Positions 20,048 through 29,628 of a DNA stretch of 53,186 nucleotides are shown piece after piece. Position numbers and translations under genes: made by a program. The DNA comes from an uncultured beta proteobacterium (lineage in GTDB: Bacteria > Pseudomonadota > Gammaproteobacteria > Burkholderiales > Nitrosomonadaceae), in assembly GCA_900696615.1 (NCBI GenBank), contig CAADGS010000131.1:1-53186 (forward strand), written 5' to 3'. Position 1 is the first letter of the stretch. Each line of letters starts with the position of its first letter. The notes beneath the pieces are model-generated. The model had not been told where the DNA came from. It ran no database searches and worked only from the letters and a program-made list of their open reading frames with translations.

Positions 20048-21406
20048 TTGCGGTTACCATCACGCATGCATATTCAAAGTTATATCTACATCCTCTTGCT
20101 ACTCTTGACGGCAATGCCAGTTTTCTGTGCGGTCGAGGACAAAGAGGATATAGAAGATATTAAATATACGTTGGAACCCCAATCAATCGACCACATCGTA
20201 GCGGTTGTCAACGAAGATGTCATTACCCGTCAGGAACTTGATGACGCAGTTAAAACAGCCATCGGCCGCCTTCAATCCCAAGGCATTCAATTACCCGATC
20301 TTCATATTCTGCAAGATCAAGTGCTTGAATCTATCGTAACCAAGCGAATCCAACTGCAACACGCCACCGAGGTGGGCTTATCAGTCAGTGAGAGCGAAAT
20401 CGATGAGACGATTCAGCGGATTGCCGAAGATAACAGACTATCTTTGCCTGAATTTCATGCAGCACTTGAAAATGATGGCATCAGTTATAACAAATTCCGC
20501 AATGAAATTCGCGAAGAAATGATTATGGCGCGGCTCAAGGAGAGGGAAATCAAAAATCAGGTGAATGTCACCGAAGGGGAAGTTGATAACTATCTCAAAA
20601 CGCAAGATACTTCCGCTATCGGCAACGATGAATATTTGTTGGCTCATATTCTCATTTTGGTCACTGAAAACATGAACTCGAACCAAATTCAACAAAGAAA
20701 TGAGCGGGCCGAAATGGCTTTGGCAAAACTTAAGGAAGGTGTCGATTTCGCTCAGGTCGCGGCCGAATTTTCAGATGCTGCCGATGCATCAAAAGGCGGA
20801 ATTTTAGATTGGCGCCCCATTAATCAATTGGGTCCCAAATTTGCTGAAATGCTTTCTCCGCTTCAGCCTGGAGAATTAACGCCCATCGTGCAAAGCCCAT
20901 CTGGATTTCATATTTTTAAGCTGCTAGATAGGCGTTCTCAAGAAGTACCCACAGTTATTATCGACCAAACTCATGCACGACATATTCTTATTAAAATCAA
21001 TGAACTGACCTCCGAAAACGACGCCAGGCTAAAAATAACCCAAATCAAGCATCGTCTCGACCGGGGAGAAGATTTTGCAGAGCTGGCCAAGCTTTATTCC
21101 GAAGATAGCAGCGCCTCATCTGGCGGCGATCTAGGTTGGCTGTCTCCAGGCGACACCGTACCGGCTTTTGAACAAACCATGAACACATTATTGCCTGGCC
21201 AAACAAGCGAACCTGTGCAATCCCAATTCGGTTGGCACTTGATTCAAGTGGTGGAACGCCGCACTCAAGACGTTAGCCTTGACCGGCGCAGGCAATTAGC
21301 AAGACAAGCCATACGAACACGTAAGGCGGATGTCGTTGTGCAGGAATGGTTAAGAGAATTGCGCGACCAAGCCTATGTTGAGCTGCGTTTGGACGATGAA
21401 CGATAA
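20048..21406 (+). CDS. surA: Periplasmic chaperone / peptidyl-prolyl isomerase SurA
   Basis: Chaperone for outer-membrane proteins including LptD. Signal peptide at the N-terminus (IYILLLLLTAMPVFCA), SurA N domain (VAVVNEDVITRQELDDAV), then two parvulin domains (about residues 195-300 and 315-415), each with LAHIL/ARHILI and a GGDLGW-type motif. It is 452 residues from the TTG at 20048, which supplies two Arg before the hydrophobic core; the first ATG is at 20066. Neither start has a good ribosome-binding site. It starts 16 bases after lptD and overlaps pdxA by 11 bases, so lptD-surA-pdxA-rsmA form one operon. Confidence 0.95.
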   Translation: MRLPSRMHIQSYIYILLLLLTAMPVFCAVEDKEDIEDIKYTLEPQSIDHIVAVVNEDVITRQELDDAVKTAIGRLQSQGIQLPDLHILQDQVLESIVTKRIQLQHATEVGLSVSESEIDETIQRIAEDNRLSLPEFHAALENDGISYNKFRNEIREEMIMARLKEREIKNQVNVTEGEVDNYLKTQDTSAIGNDEYLLAHILILVTENMNSNQIQQRNERAEMALAKLKEGVDFAQVAAEFSDAADASKGGILDWRPINQLGPKFAEMLSPLQPGELTPIVQSPSGFHIFKLLDRRSQEVPTVIIDQTHARHILIKINELTSENDARLKITQIKHRLDRGEDFAELAKLYSEDSSASSGGDLGWLSPGDTVPAFEQTMNTLLPGQTSEPVQSQFGWHLIQVVERRTQDVSLDRRRQLARQAIRTRKADVVVQEWLRELRDQAYVELRLDDER

Positions 21407-22409
21407 TTTCTATCCCACACTGGTACTGACTACAGGCGAACCTGCCGGAATTGGCCCTGATATTTGCCTAAAAATTGCTCAGCAGCCGCTTTCATGTAAT
21501 TTGGTAGTCCTTGCGGACTGCGAATTGCTATTAGCGCGCGCGCATCAACTCAACATCCCGCTTAATCTGACTGAAGTTTCAACTACTACCCCTATAAAGC
21601 CGCATCAAACAGGTAGTCTACAAGTGATGCACATTTCACTAGCTGAACCAGCCATTGCAAGCAAGTTAAATCCAGTCAATGCCAATTATGTTCTTAAGAT
21701 GCTCGATCTAGCTGTTGCTGGTTGCCAAACGGGCCGATTCGACGGCATGGTTACTGCACCCGTCCATAAAGGCGTGATAAATGAAGCCGGTATTGCTTTC
21801 AGCGGCCATACAGAATATTTGGCGGAATTGACACACAGCGCAGTTGTAATGATGCTGGTAGGCGAAAATATGCGCGTAGCGTTGGCTACTACTCATTTAC
21901 CACTCAAAGCTGTTTCGGCTGCAATTACAACCGAAAATCTAGAAAACAAGCTGCGTATTATCCAACAGGACTTAGTAACACGCTTTATCTTGAACAAACC
22001 GCGCATCGCTGTAGCGGGACTCAATCCGCATGCCGGCGAGTCCGGTTATCTTGGGCGTGAAGAAATTGACATTATCATTCCTGTGCTTGACAAATTAAGA
22101 AATGAAGGTATGCATTTGATAGGCCCCTTGCCAGCGGATACGATGTTCAACCCTTTGCAACTCAAGCAGTATGATTGCATTCTTGCCATGTATCACGACC
22201 AAGGATTACCGGTACTGAAATATGCCAGCTTCGGCGGTGGTGTTAACGTCACACTGGGATTACCCATCATTCGGACTTCAGTAGATCATGGAACGGCTTT
22301 AGAGTTAGCCGGCACGGGACGCGCACAAGCTGGCAGTTTAATAAGTGCTATCGGAATGGGCATCCAGTTAGCAAAAAATCAAATGTTGTTTCTAGGCAAT
22401 GCGTCATAA
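21396..22409 (+). CDS. pdxA: 4-hydroxythreonine-4-phosphate dehydrogenase PdxA
   Basis: NAD-dependent, metal-requiring step of pyridoxal-5'-phosphate synthesis in the DXP-dependent route. It is 337 residues from the ATG at 21396. The N-terminal TTGEPAGIGPDI, the metal-ligand region FSGHTEYLAEL, and AMYHDQGLPVLKYASFGGGVNVTLGLP with DHGTALELAGTG are all conserved. The start overlaps the surA stop and the end overlaps rsmA by 11 bases, indicating translational coupling in the conserved surA-pdxA-rsmA order of proteobacteria. Confidence 0.96.
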   Translation: MNDNFYPTLVLTTGEPAGIGPDICLKIAQQPLSCNLVVLADCELLLARAHQLNIPLNLTEVSTTTPIKPHQTGSLQVMHISLAEPAIASKLNPVNANYVLKMLDLAVAGCQTGRFDGMVTAPVHKGVINEAGIAFSGHTEYLAELTHSAVVMMLVGENMRVALATTHLPLKAVSAAITTENLENKLRIIQQDLVTRFILNKPRIAVAGLNPHAGESGYLGREEIDIIIPVLDKLRNEGMHLIGPLPADTMFNPLQLKQYDCILAMYHDQGLPVLKYASFGGGVNVTLGLPIIRTSVDHGTALELAGTGRAQAGSLISAIGMGIQLAKNQMLFLGNAS

Positions 22410-23181
22410 CCCTCGCAAGCGCTTTAGTCAAAATTTTCTTATTGACCAGCAAATTATCGCCTGCATCATCGCGACAATCGGTCCGCAAAAAAGCGATCGA
22501 ATCATTGAGATTGGGCCTGGCCTGGGTGCATTGACTGCTCCTCTTTTGGAAATAGTCGATCATCTAGATGTTATTGAAATTGATCGCGATATTGTCGAAA
22601 AATTACATAAGCAATTTCCTCAAGAAAAACTAACCATTCATGCAGCCGATGCATTGAAATTCGATTTTTCTGACTTTGGCAGCAGATTGCGCATAGTTGG
22701 CAATCTACCTTACAACATTTCAACACCCTTGCTATTTTATTTAAGTCAATTCAACGCACACATTTTTGATATGCACTTTATGCTGCAAAAGGAGGTCGTC
22801 GAACGTATGACCGGAATCCCGGCAACATCGGAATATGGGCGTCTATCGGTCATGTTGCAGTATCGATTCGATATTGAGCAAATTTTCAATGTTCCGGCAG
22901 AATCGTTTCATCCTGCACCCAAAGTCGAATCCGCCATCGTACGAATGATTCCGCGCCATGCATCATTTCTTAACGCGCAAGATGAAATGTTATTGTCACA
23001 AGTAGTCACCAAAGCATTCTCGCAACGACGTAAAACGCTGCGCAACACATTGCACCATTATTTATCAGCTGATGACTTTAGTTTTCTGGGCATTGATTCT
23101 GGCTTGCGTGCAGAAAATTTATCGGTAGAAAATTTTACCGCTATCGCAAATTTTCTCCACCATAGAGCCAATAATAAATAG
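22399..23181 (+). CDS. rsmA: 16S rRNA dimethyladenosine transferase RsmA (KsgA)
   Basis: Dimethylates A1518 and A1519 in the 3' end of 16S rRNA. It is 260 residues. The SAM motif is IEIGPGLGALT at about 32-42 and the adenine-methylating motif IV is NLPYNIST at about 101-108. Start ATG overlaps the pdxA stop codon region by 11 bases. The N-terminus (MRHNPRKRFSQNFLID) is the usual RNA-binding clamp. Confidence 0.97.
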   Translation: MRHNPRKRFSQNFLIDQQIIACIIATIGPQKSDRIIEIGPGLGALTAPLLEIVDHLDVIEIDRDIVEKLHKQFPQEKLTIHAADALKFDFSDFGSRLRIVGNLPYNISTPLLFYLSQFNAHIFDMHFMLQKEVVERMTGIPATSEYGRLSVMLQYRFDIEQIFNVPAESFHPAPKVESAIVRMIPRHASFLNAQDEMLLSQVVTKAFSQRRKTLRNTLHHYLSADDFSFLGIDSGLRAENLSVENFTAIANFLHHRANNK

Positions 23182-23299
23182 TCCAAGTACTCACGCAGCT
23201 ACAATGCGTTTCAATTTACTTCATAGCAATTTTGAGCAAAGAATGGTGTAAAATACGCGGATTTTTAAAACCTGATACTTTTCAGTAGGTAAATAACTC

Positions 23300-24529
23300 G
23301 TGGCTTTTTACGTACAAAAATATGGCGGCACATCGGTTGGAAGTACCGAAAGAATAAAAAATGTAGCGAAAAGAGTAGCCAAGTTTCATGCACAAGGCCA
23401 TAAGCTCGTGGTTGTGGTATCAGCTATGAGTGGAGAGACAAACCGGCTTATCGCCCTGGCACGTGAGATCCAGGATAATCCGGATGCTCGCGAATTGGAT
23501 GTCATGGTGTCAACCGGGGAACAAGTATCCATCGCATTATTGGCAATGGCACTCATGGCCCTTAACGTAAAAGCAAAAAGTTATACCGGATCGCAAGTCA
23601 GAATTCTGACTGACAGCACACATACAAAAGCCAGGATATTGAGTATTGATGAAGCGAAAATTCGCGCAGATCTGGATGCCGGTTTTGTAGTCGTTGTAGC
23701 CGGATTTCAAGGTGTCGATGAAAAAGGCAGCATCACCACGCTTGGCCGCGGCGGATCGGATACTACCGGTGTCGCATTGGCAGCGGCTTTGAAAGCTGAT
23801 GAATGTCAAATTTATACCGACGTTGATGGAATCTATACTACCGATCCACGGGTAGTTGCCGAAGCTAGGAGGTTAAATACCATCACCTTCGAAGAAATGC
23901 TCGAAATGGCAAGCCTGGGTTCAAAAGTTTTACAACTTAGATCTGTTGAATTCGCAGGAAAATACAAAGTCAAGCTAAGAGTTTTATCTAGTTTTGAAGA
24001 GGAAGGACAAGGTACCCTGATTACTTTCGAGGAAGATGAGAATATGGAACAAGCAGTTATTTCGGGAATCGCTTTTAATCGCGATGAAGCAAAAATTACC
24101 GTTTTAGGTGTTCCTGATCATCCAGGTATTGCTTATCAGATTCTGGGACCCGTTGCTGATGCAAACATCGACGTTGATATGATCATTCAGAACGTAGGGC
24201 ACGACGGCTTGACAGATTTTTCTTTTACCGTTCATCGCAATGAATTTAAAAACACGATAAATATCCTGAAAGAAAAAATTCAACCGCATATTGGTGCACG
24301 CGATGTACTCGGAGGTGATAGAATCGCGAAAGTTTCAGTTGTTGGAGTCGGTATGCGCTCGCATGCCGGTATAGCGAGCAAGATGTTTCGGGTATTGGCG
24401 GAAGAAGGTATTAATATTCAAATGATTGCCACTTCTGAGATAAAAATATCCGTCGTTGTTGATGAGAAGTATATGGAATTGGCAGTTAGAGTACTCCATA
24501 AAGCATTTGATCTTGAACAAGCGCTGTAA
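23300..24529 (+). CDS. lysC: Aspartate kinase
   Basis: First enzyme of the Lys/Thr/Met family pathway, phosphorylating aspartate. It is 409 residues from GTG, like other betaproteobacterial single-polypeptide aspartokinases. Substrate motif KYGGTSVG is at 7-14, the catalytic core includes TTLGRGGSDTTGVALA, and two ACT domains at about 265-409 give feedback inhibition. It stands alone between rsmA and tRNA-Ser. A TAAAAT near 23249 may be the -10 of its promoter, but no clear -35 was found. Confidence 0.95.
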   Translation: MAFYVQKYGGTSVGSTERIKNVAKRVAKFHAQGHKLVVVVSAMSGETNRLIALAREIQDNPDARELDVMVSTGEQVSIALLAMALMALNVKAKSYTGSQVRILTDSTHTKARILSIDEAKIRADLDAGFVVVVAGFQGVDEKGSITTLGRGGSDTTGVALAAALKADECQIYTDVDGIYTTDPRVVAEARRLNTITFEEMLEMASLGSKVLQLRSVEFAGKYKVKLRVLSSFEEEGQGTLITFEEDENMEQAVISGIAFNRDEAKITVLGVPDHPGIAYQILGPVADANIDVDMIIQNVGHDGLTDFSFTVHRNEFKNTINILKEKIQPHIGARDVLGGDRIAKVSVVGVGMRSHAGIASKMFRVLAEEGINIQMIATSEIKISVVVDEKYMELAVRVLHKAFDLEQAL

Positions 24530-24582
24530 TAAAGTAAAGTCAATTAAATCGCAACGAGGAAAGATGTAATCTCACACAATTT

Positions 24583-24675
24583 GGAGAGATGGCCGAGTGG
24601 TCGAAGGCGCTCCCCTGCTAAGGGAGTATAGGCTCAAAAAGCTTATCGAGGGTTCGAATCCCTCTCTCTCCGCCA
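24583..24675 (+). tRNA. tRNA-Ser (anticodon GCU)
   Basis: Complete class II tRNA, 93 bases with encoded CCA. Acceptor GGAGAGA pairs with TCTCTCC, followed by discriminator G. The anticodon stem CTCCC/GGGAG encloses CTGCTAA, giving GCU. A long variable arm (TATAGGCTCAAAAAGCTTATC region) and T arm GAGGGTTCGAATCCCTC complete the cloverleaf. It follows lysC, as in many betaproteobacteria. Confidence 0.97.
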
Positions 24676-24821
24676 AAAAAAAAACAATCAACTGATTACG
24701 ATTATATTTTGACGCATAACTTCATTCTTCACTATCTAAAAATTTTCAACTCTCCTGGATTTATAACATTCAATAATTCACACTCAAATCCAAAAAAACT
24801 TTAACAGCACACGAGAATGAT

Positions 24822-25115
24822 ATGTCCCCGCTGGTGATGACGCAGGACTCTATTACTATTGTTAATACCGGTTTAATTTTTCGTGTAACAGCGCAAAATC
24901 CCGGTCAACAATTGTCAAACCCTGGTTCCTCGAATGTATCGCGATTGTTTGTCGCAGGTTTCAGAAACTCCGGAGTATGTTTTCTAGGACTCGTTGGCGA
25001 CAACGCTGCGGCTCGTAATCTCCTGGATTCCAACGTTGAGTGCAAAAGAATGCTAAAGATTAAACAAGTTAACGATAAGAAAAAACAAAATTCGATACCC
25101 CGATTTGGGAAATAG
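24822..25115 (+). CDS. Small hypothetical protein
   Basis: A 97-residue frame of unknown identity starting MSPLVMTQDSITIVNTG. There is no signal peptide or membrane segment; the C-terminal third is basic (KRMLKIKQVNDKKKQN). The ribosome-binding site is weak. Composition is plausible for coding, but there is no recognisable motif. It lies in the same orientation before the large FG-GAP protein, with 185 bases between them. It may be a relic or a spurious frame. Confidence 0.3.
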   Translation: MSPLVMTQDSITIVNTGLIFRVTAQNPGQQLSNPGSSNVSRLFVAGFRNSGVCFLGLVGDNAAARNLLDSNVECKRMLKIKQVNDKKKQNSIPRFGK

Positions 25116-25300
25116 CTTTCAACTGATCAAACTGTGCAGAATTACTAATCTATATTGGCCATTTCTGCCGCAGCTTTTGTTTATTTGACACATCATGCGC
25201 ATTCCAGTACTTTTCCCTGTTCAGAAAAGGGTATTTTCTTATGCTTTGGCGATCAGGACTTTGAAGTTACTGAAATCATGTTCAAATTCGGAATTATTTT

Positions 25301-28132
25301 ATGGCACTGACTACTCAGCAACAAACTGCAATTCTCCAACTTAGCCAAGTAATGTTTAATACCACGCCTGGTGCCGTTTTCTTGGATGTCCTCGGAACAC
25401 AATTAATAAATGGAAAATCATTTGCCGATCTGGCGCAATTGTTATCCGGAACTAATTTATTCTTGAATAAGATTTACAACGATGAATTTCCAAGTACATT
25501 TTCACGAAATTTTGTGGAAGATTTCCTAGGTGATTGGGTATCTGCAGAAAATAAAACCCGGGTAATCCATTATATCGACGACAAAATGTCGTTGGGTGCA
25601 ACACAAGCTGAAATAATCTCGGAGCTGACTCAGGCACTGTCCGCTATGCCTGCTTCAGATCCGGACTGGGGCGAGGCCTCAACAAATCTTAATACCCGTA
25701 TTGCTGTACAGATCATCTTCGGACTTGCAGGTAACACCATCACAGGAGATGAAGCAAAGCCGATCATTGACTCTATTCTGGCTCAGATAGCGGCCGGACA
25801 CAGTGTCGGCATGATCATCGAATGGGCAATCGATGCATTGGATAATGTAGCGCATACCGATCCAACATGGGGTGATGCAGCGGCATTATTTGACAACCGA
25901 ATCGAGGTTTCGCGTTATTACTCGATCGATAAGGAAGGTACCGCATCGAGTCCTCTCATGTTGCAATATCTTTTGACTACGATGCAACCGGGTGGAACAC
26001 TGAATGCATTGATGAAATATATTGTAACGTTTTTGAGCACAGATCCTGGCACTCCATCGAAGTCCGACGAAAGCTCAATTGCGCTGAGATCAATCCTTGC
26101 AGATGTTTCGGAAAGTATAGACTCGGTTAAGATTGCCAAAGCTGCGATTGACAATTTTCTCAAAGGCAACATCAACCTTCACGGCCTGAATGGCAGCAAC
26201 GGTTTCCGTGTGGATGAAGAGGTTCTGACTGAATTCTCAAGTTATAAAGTCGGCACTGCCGGAGACTTTAATGGCGATGGTTATGATGACATGATTATTG
26301 GTGCAGATCATCACAGCCCCGATACGGTTATCAATGACACTGGCTATATTGTGTTTGGCAAACCTTCTGAATTCGGCGAGGCGTTAAATCTGCTGGATCT
26401 GGACAGTGATAGTGGTTTTAGGATTCAGGGTATTTCCGGGGTAAACGCCGACGAATTTCTGATTAGCCAGGCCGGTGATATCAATGCGGACGGTTTTGGC
26501 GATCTGATCGTTGGAAGTACCGCTTATAGCGACGGCAATAGCCGGCTGGATTCTGCTTATGTGATATTTGGCAGAGCTACAGCTTTCGACGTTCCCCTGG
26601 ACTTGTCCAACCTGAGCAGTAGTGATGGTTTCCGTTTGGAAGGATTGAATCTAGGAGAAGATTTACGGCATTTTATTAGCAGTGCCGGAGACTTTAACGG
26701 CGATGGCTACAATGACATCATTATGGGCTCTCCTTTGGACGAAGCAAGCTATTTAGTATTTGGTAAAAATACCGGATTCGATGCCGTGCTAAATTTGCAA
26801 AATCTCGTTGTTGATCAAGGCTTCCGGATCGATGGTACTGGGTTGGGTAATGCTGTCAGTACCGCCGGCGATATCAATGGCGATGGCTATGATGACCTGA
26901 TCCTCGGTGCTGATGAAGTCAACTTGGATGACAGCAATCCTGTTTCAAGCTATGTGGTACTGGGAACAGAACAGCCATTCAACGCGCCACTGAATTTAGC
27001 AACTCTTGATGGGAGCAACGGTTTCCGGATAGATGGCTCGGTAGATGGTGATAATGCAGGCTATTCGGTGAACGGCGCGGGCGATATCAATGGCGATGGC
27101 TTGGATGATGTGATAATCGGTGCACCCGATACAAGTTCAAATGGACAAAGCTCCGGTGCCAGTTACGTGGTATTTGGTCAAACTTCGAAATTCAGCGACG
27201 TGCTCGATTTGTCCAGCTTGGATGGCAATAACGGTTTTCGATTGGATGGCGGAAGAGAATTTTACGGTTCTGGATTTGCGGTAAGCGGTATGGGAGATTT
27301 TAACGGCGACGGATTTGATGATTTGATCATGGGGGCACCAAGTGCCGATCCGGATGGGTTTAGAGTCGGCGCGAGTTACATCGTGTTTGGCAAAGCTGCT
27401 GATTTTAGCGCCACGCTACAGCTATCCAGCCTCGATGGCGAAAATGGCCTGATCCTAAAAGGACTACAACCTTATGACCGGTTTGGCGAGTTTGTCAGTG
27501 GGGCCGGAGATGTAAATGGCGATGGATTTGATGATTTGATTACAGGTGTTAGCACGGGATATTTGCATGATCATAGCCTGCTTGGTCCCGGATCGGGATA
27601 TGTGATATTTGGCGGAAACTTTACGGAAGTCGTGACATTTCCGGGACCCCAAGCCACAGACAATATAGAAGCAGGAACGCCGATATCAAAAAGTTTTGCA
27701 GCCGAGGATGACAATGACACGATGCCCGGTGGCGGCGGTCTGGATGCAATTCATGGAAGTGCGGGGAACGATCTGATCGAGGTATCCAATTTGAGCTTCC
27801 AGTTAGTCGATGGAGGTGCGGGCACCGATACGCTAGCGCTTACGGGCAGCGGCTTGATGATGAACCTGGCCGATGTACGTGGCAAGATTGAAGACATCGA
27901 AGTCTTCGACTTAACAGGCAGTGGAAATAATATATTAAATATAAACCCATTAGACTTGCTGAAATTGTCTGATAGCACTAACACTCTAAAAGTCGATGGT
28001 GATGCCGGAGACTCTGTTACCGGATTGGATGGTGACTGGATCGATCGCGGAGTAACCGCGGATTATCATGTCTATACGCATGATGCAGCTATATTATTGG
28101 TCGGAATCGGTGTAACGACGGATTTTGCATAA
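25301..28132 (+). CDS. Large FG-GAP repeat protein, probably type I secreted
   Basis: A 943-residue acidic protein with no N-terminal signal peptide. Residues 1-250 are helical and carry a duplicated motif (SDPDWGEASTNLNTRIAV and TDPTWGDAAALFDNRIEV, about 70 residues apart), as seen at the start of many betaproteobacterial RTX-like or S-layer-like proteins. Seven FG-GAP repeats follow (near 321, 391, 464, 523, 594, 665 and 737), each with a calcium-binding G-D-x-N-G-D-G core, predicting an integrin-like beta-propeller. Residues about 805-835 hold an RTX-like Gly/Asp stretch (GGGGLDAIHGSAGNDLIEV), and the C-terminal 110 residues look like a type I secretion/calcium domain. No secretion ABC or HlyD genes are adjacent. 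Likely surface attachment or matrix role, inferred only. Confidence 0.85.
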   Translation: MALTTQQQTAILQLSQVMFNTTPGAVFLDVLGTQLINGKSFADLAQLLSGTNLFLNKIYNDEFPSTFSRNFVEDFLGDWVSAENKTRVIHYIDDKMSLGATQAEIISELTQALSAMPASDPDWGEASTNLNTRIAVQIIFGLAGNTITGDEAKPIIDSILAQIAAGHSVGMIIEWAIDALDNVAHTDPTWGDAAALFDNRIEVSRYYSIDKEGTASSPLMLQYLLTTMQPGGTLNALMKYIVTFLSTDPGTPSKSDESSIALRSILADVSESIDSVKIAKAAIDNFLKGNINLHGLNGSNGFRVDEEVLTEFSSYKVGTAGDFNGDGYDDMIIGADHHSPDTVINDTGYIVFGKPSEFGEALNLLDLDSDSGFRIQGISGVNADEFLISQAGDINADGFGDLIVGSTAYSDGNSRLDSAYVIFGRATAFDVPLDLSNLSSSDGFRLEGLNLGEDLRHFISSAGDFNGDGYNDIIMGSPLDEASYLVFGKNTGFDAVLNLQNLVVDQGFRIDGTGLGNAVSTAGDINGDGYDDLILGADEVNLDDSNPVSSYVVLGTEQPFNAPLNLATLDGSNGFRIDGSVDGDNAGYSVNGAGDINGDGLDDVIIGAPDTSSNGQSSGASYVVFGQTSKFSDVLDLSSLDGNNGFRLDGGREFYGSGFAVSGMGDFNGDGFDDLIMGAPSADPDGFRVGASYIVFGKAADFSATLQLSSLDGENGLILKGLQPYDRFGEFVSGAGDVNGDGFDDLITGVSTGYLHDHSLLGPGSGYVIFGGNFTEVVTFPGPQATDNIEAGTPISKSFAAEDDNDTMPGGGGLDAIHGSAGNDLIEVSNLSFQLVDGGAGTDTLALTGSGLMMNLADVRGKIEDIEVFDLTGSGNNILNINPLDLLKLSDSTNTLKVDGDAGDSVTGLDGDWIDRGVTADYHVYTHDAAILLVGIGVTTDFA

Positions 28133-28511
28133 GAGATTGAAAGATTCATGGATTGATCTTTTCAGCAGATATCACGCCATGCTCATTGAATGATATATTC
28201 CGTGATGTATTCGAATTGGCTGATGGCGAGGGAAGGAAATGACAGTGTTTGATGAAAATAATTTCAATTTTACGATTTCCGGTCTGAACGCTGATTTGGT
28301 GCCTTGCACTACTACTATTCGGCTCATAGGGCAAGTGGAGCAGTTACCGATGCAGAGGATGATGCTTAAACTGTCTTTATGAATGCATCGTTTACTGTTC
28401 AGGAAACATCCTTGATTGGCGTGGCACAGGTTCAATTCTTCCAAGTCAATCTTGCGGCTTTGTACGGAAGCTCACTCGCATCAAAAGAAGTAAGTATTTC
28501 CCGTTTCAACG
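28133..28511 (+). pseudogene. Decayed coding remnant downstream of the FG-GAP gene
   Basis: No intact gene fills this 379-base stretch, but short frames look like pieces of one former gene. From an ATG at 28239 with AGGGAAGGAA upstream, 47 codons read TVFDENNFNFTISGLNADLVP. One frame over, HRASGAVTDAEDDA precedes a stop, after which TVFMNASFTVQETSLIGVAQVQFF continues to a TAA at 28529. The pieces need a frameshift and a stop suppressed to join. A weak hairpin (AAAGAT/ATCTTT, 28139-28159) may be the terminator of the FG-GAP gene. The original protein was not recognised. Confidence 0.35.
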
Positions 28512-28961
28512 TCACTCCATTGATTTGTTAATATTCTTTAACAAATCCAGTGTCTTCCGGTCCCGTTCTCCATGAAAATATTTCTCCAGCAAACACTCAA
28601 ACACGGATCCTTTTGGCGTAATGCCGGCAAATAACGATGCGCAGGATCGCAATTTCATGTCATCCGGGAAACCAAAAATTTCATGTGCAGAGCGTCCGTC
28701 GATTTCCAGAAGTGCCTTCATGCATTGAATCAGCCTTGGTCCAAGAACGGGATGATTCAAGTAGGCCTTTGCTTCAGCAGTACTTTGGATCGCGTAATGT
28801 TGTGACATGACACTGGACCCTAAACCCGTCAATTGTGGAAAGATGTACCACATCCAGTGAGATTTTTTTTCACCATTGTTGATTTCAGTCAAAGCGATCG
28901 CAAAATCTGTTGTTTGCGCTTGAATAAAACGTTCAAGCTCATAAAGATCGTTCGTATCCAT
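28512..28961 (-). CDS. DUF1810 family protein
   Basis: A 149-residue cytosolic protein of the DUF1810 family. Typical elements are the start LERFIQAQ, the block GEKKSHWMWYIFPQLTGLG at about 30-50, the ALNDPVLG-like AYLNHPVLGPRL, and IFGFPDDMKLRSCASLFA. The function of this family is not established. The frame is intact and in good context (GAAGAG before ATG). The gene is isolated between the FG-GAP remnant and a divergent small periplasmic protein gene. Confidence 0.85.
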   Translation of the reverse strand: MDTNDLYELERFIQAQTTDFAIALTEINNGEKKSHWMWYIFPQLTGLGSSVMSQHYAIQSTAEAKAYLNHPVLGPRLIQCMKALLEIDGRSAHEIFGFPDDMKLRSCASLFAGITPKGSVFECLLEKYFHGERDRKTLDLLKNINKSME

Positions 28962-29068
28962 TACTCTTCTCGTCTTCGCATTTATCAGTTAAACGAAATA
29001 CCTTTTCGATTCAGCAACTCGCTTTATAATCTTGCCACTTCGATTTTTTTATTTATTAAGGATACTGA

Positions 29069-29527
29069 ATGACAACTTTATCTCCATTAATTAAAGCGGC
29101 TGGTGTAGCGGCATTTGTATTGACATGGTTTGTATTTTTTCAGAATGCAACCGCATCCGATGCACCGGATGATGAGCTGTGCTGCCAACAACCCGCTACA
29201 CAAGGATCCACAGTGACCGAATTACCCCAGGAGACCATACAGAAGTTAAAAATTGACGCCGGATTTGGCTGGGGAATTTTTAGTGGCAGCATTTATAATG
29301 GCAATGAGCACTATCATTTAAAACAATTGGTTGTCAGCATGACACCCATTCACGATGGTCATCACATGCATGAAGGTATGTCGCATGAACCCAGAGTGCA
29401 TCAAATCGAGCTGGACATACCCCCTTCATCAAAGGGCGCCTTATCCATGGCATTGCCCAATGATGATGCGCATGTTCATGATTTTAAGTGGCACATCATT
29501 AAAGTTATGGGTTATCGGACACCTTGA
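29069..29527 (+). CDS. Small exported His-containing protein of unknown function
   Basis: A 152-residue protein with an N-terminal hydrophobic segment (about 7-25) ending NATA-SD, read as a signal peptide cleaved near residue 30. The mature part has a CC pair near its start and a His/Met-rich middle (HDGHHMHEGMSH) that could bind copper. The C-terminus DDAHVHDFKWHIIKVMGYRTP looks folded and conserved. AAGGA stands seven bases before the ATG. It converges with the cupredoxin/multicopper oxidase pair, sharing a bidirectional terminator, so a role in periplasmic copper handling is inferred from composition and location only. Family not recognised. Confidence 0.65.
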   Translation: MTTLSPLIKAAGVAAFVLTWFVFFQNATASDAPDDELCCQQPATQGSTVTELPQETIQKLKIDAGFGWGIFSGSIYNGNEHYHLKQLVVSMTPIHDGHHMHEGMSHEPRVHQIELDIPPSSKGALSMALPNDDAHVHDFKWHIIKVMGYRTP

Positions 29528-29565
29528 GCAATCGTTTATTAGCGATAGTAATGATTAGAAAAAGA

Positions 29566-29600
29566 AAAACCAATCAAGTGAATTTCAGATGATTGGTTTT
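29566..29600. terminator. Bidirectional Rho-independent terminator
   Basis: AAAACCAATCA and TGATTGGTTTT form an 11-bp perfect stem with a 13-base loop between two convergent genes. A short T run lies at the stem's 3' side on the plus strand; on the minus strand the A-rich upstream tract (plus 29560-29569) supplies T residues. It should end both transcripts. Confidence 0.75.
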
Positions 29601-29628
29601 AGAACAAATCGTAAGCAGATTTTATAAT

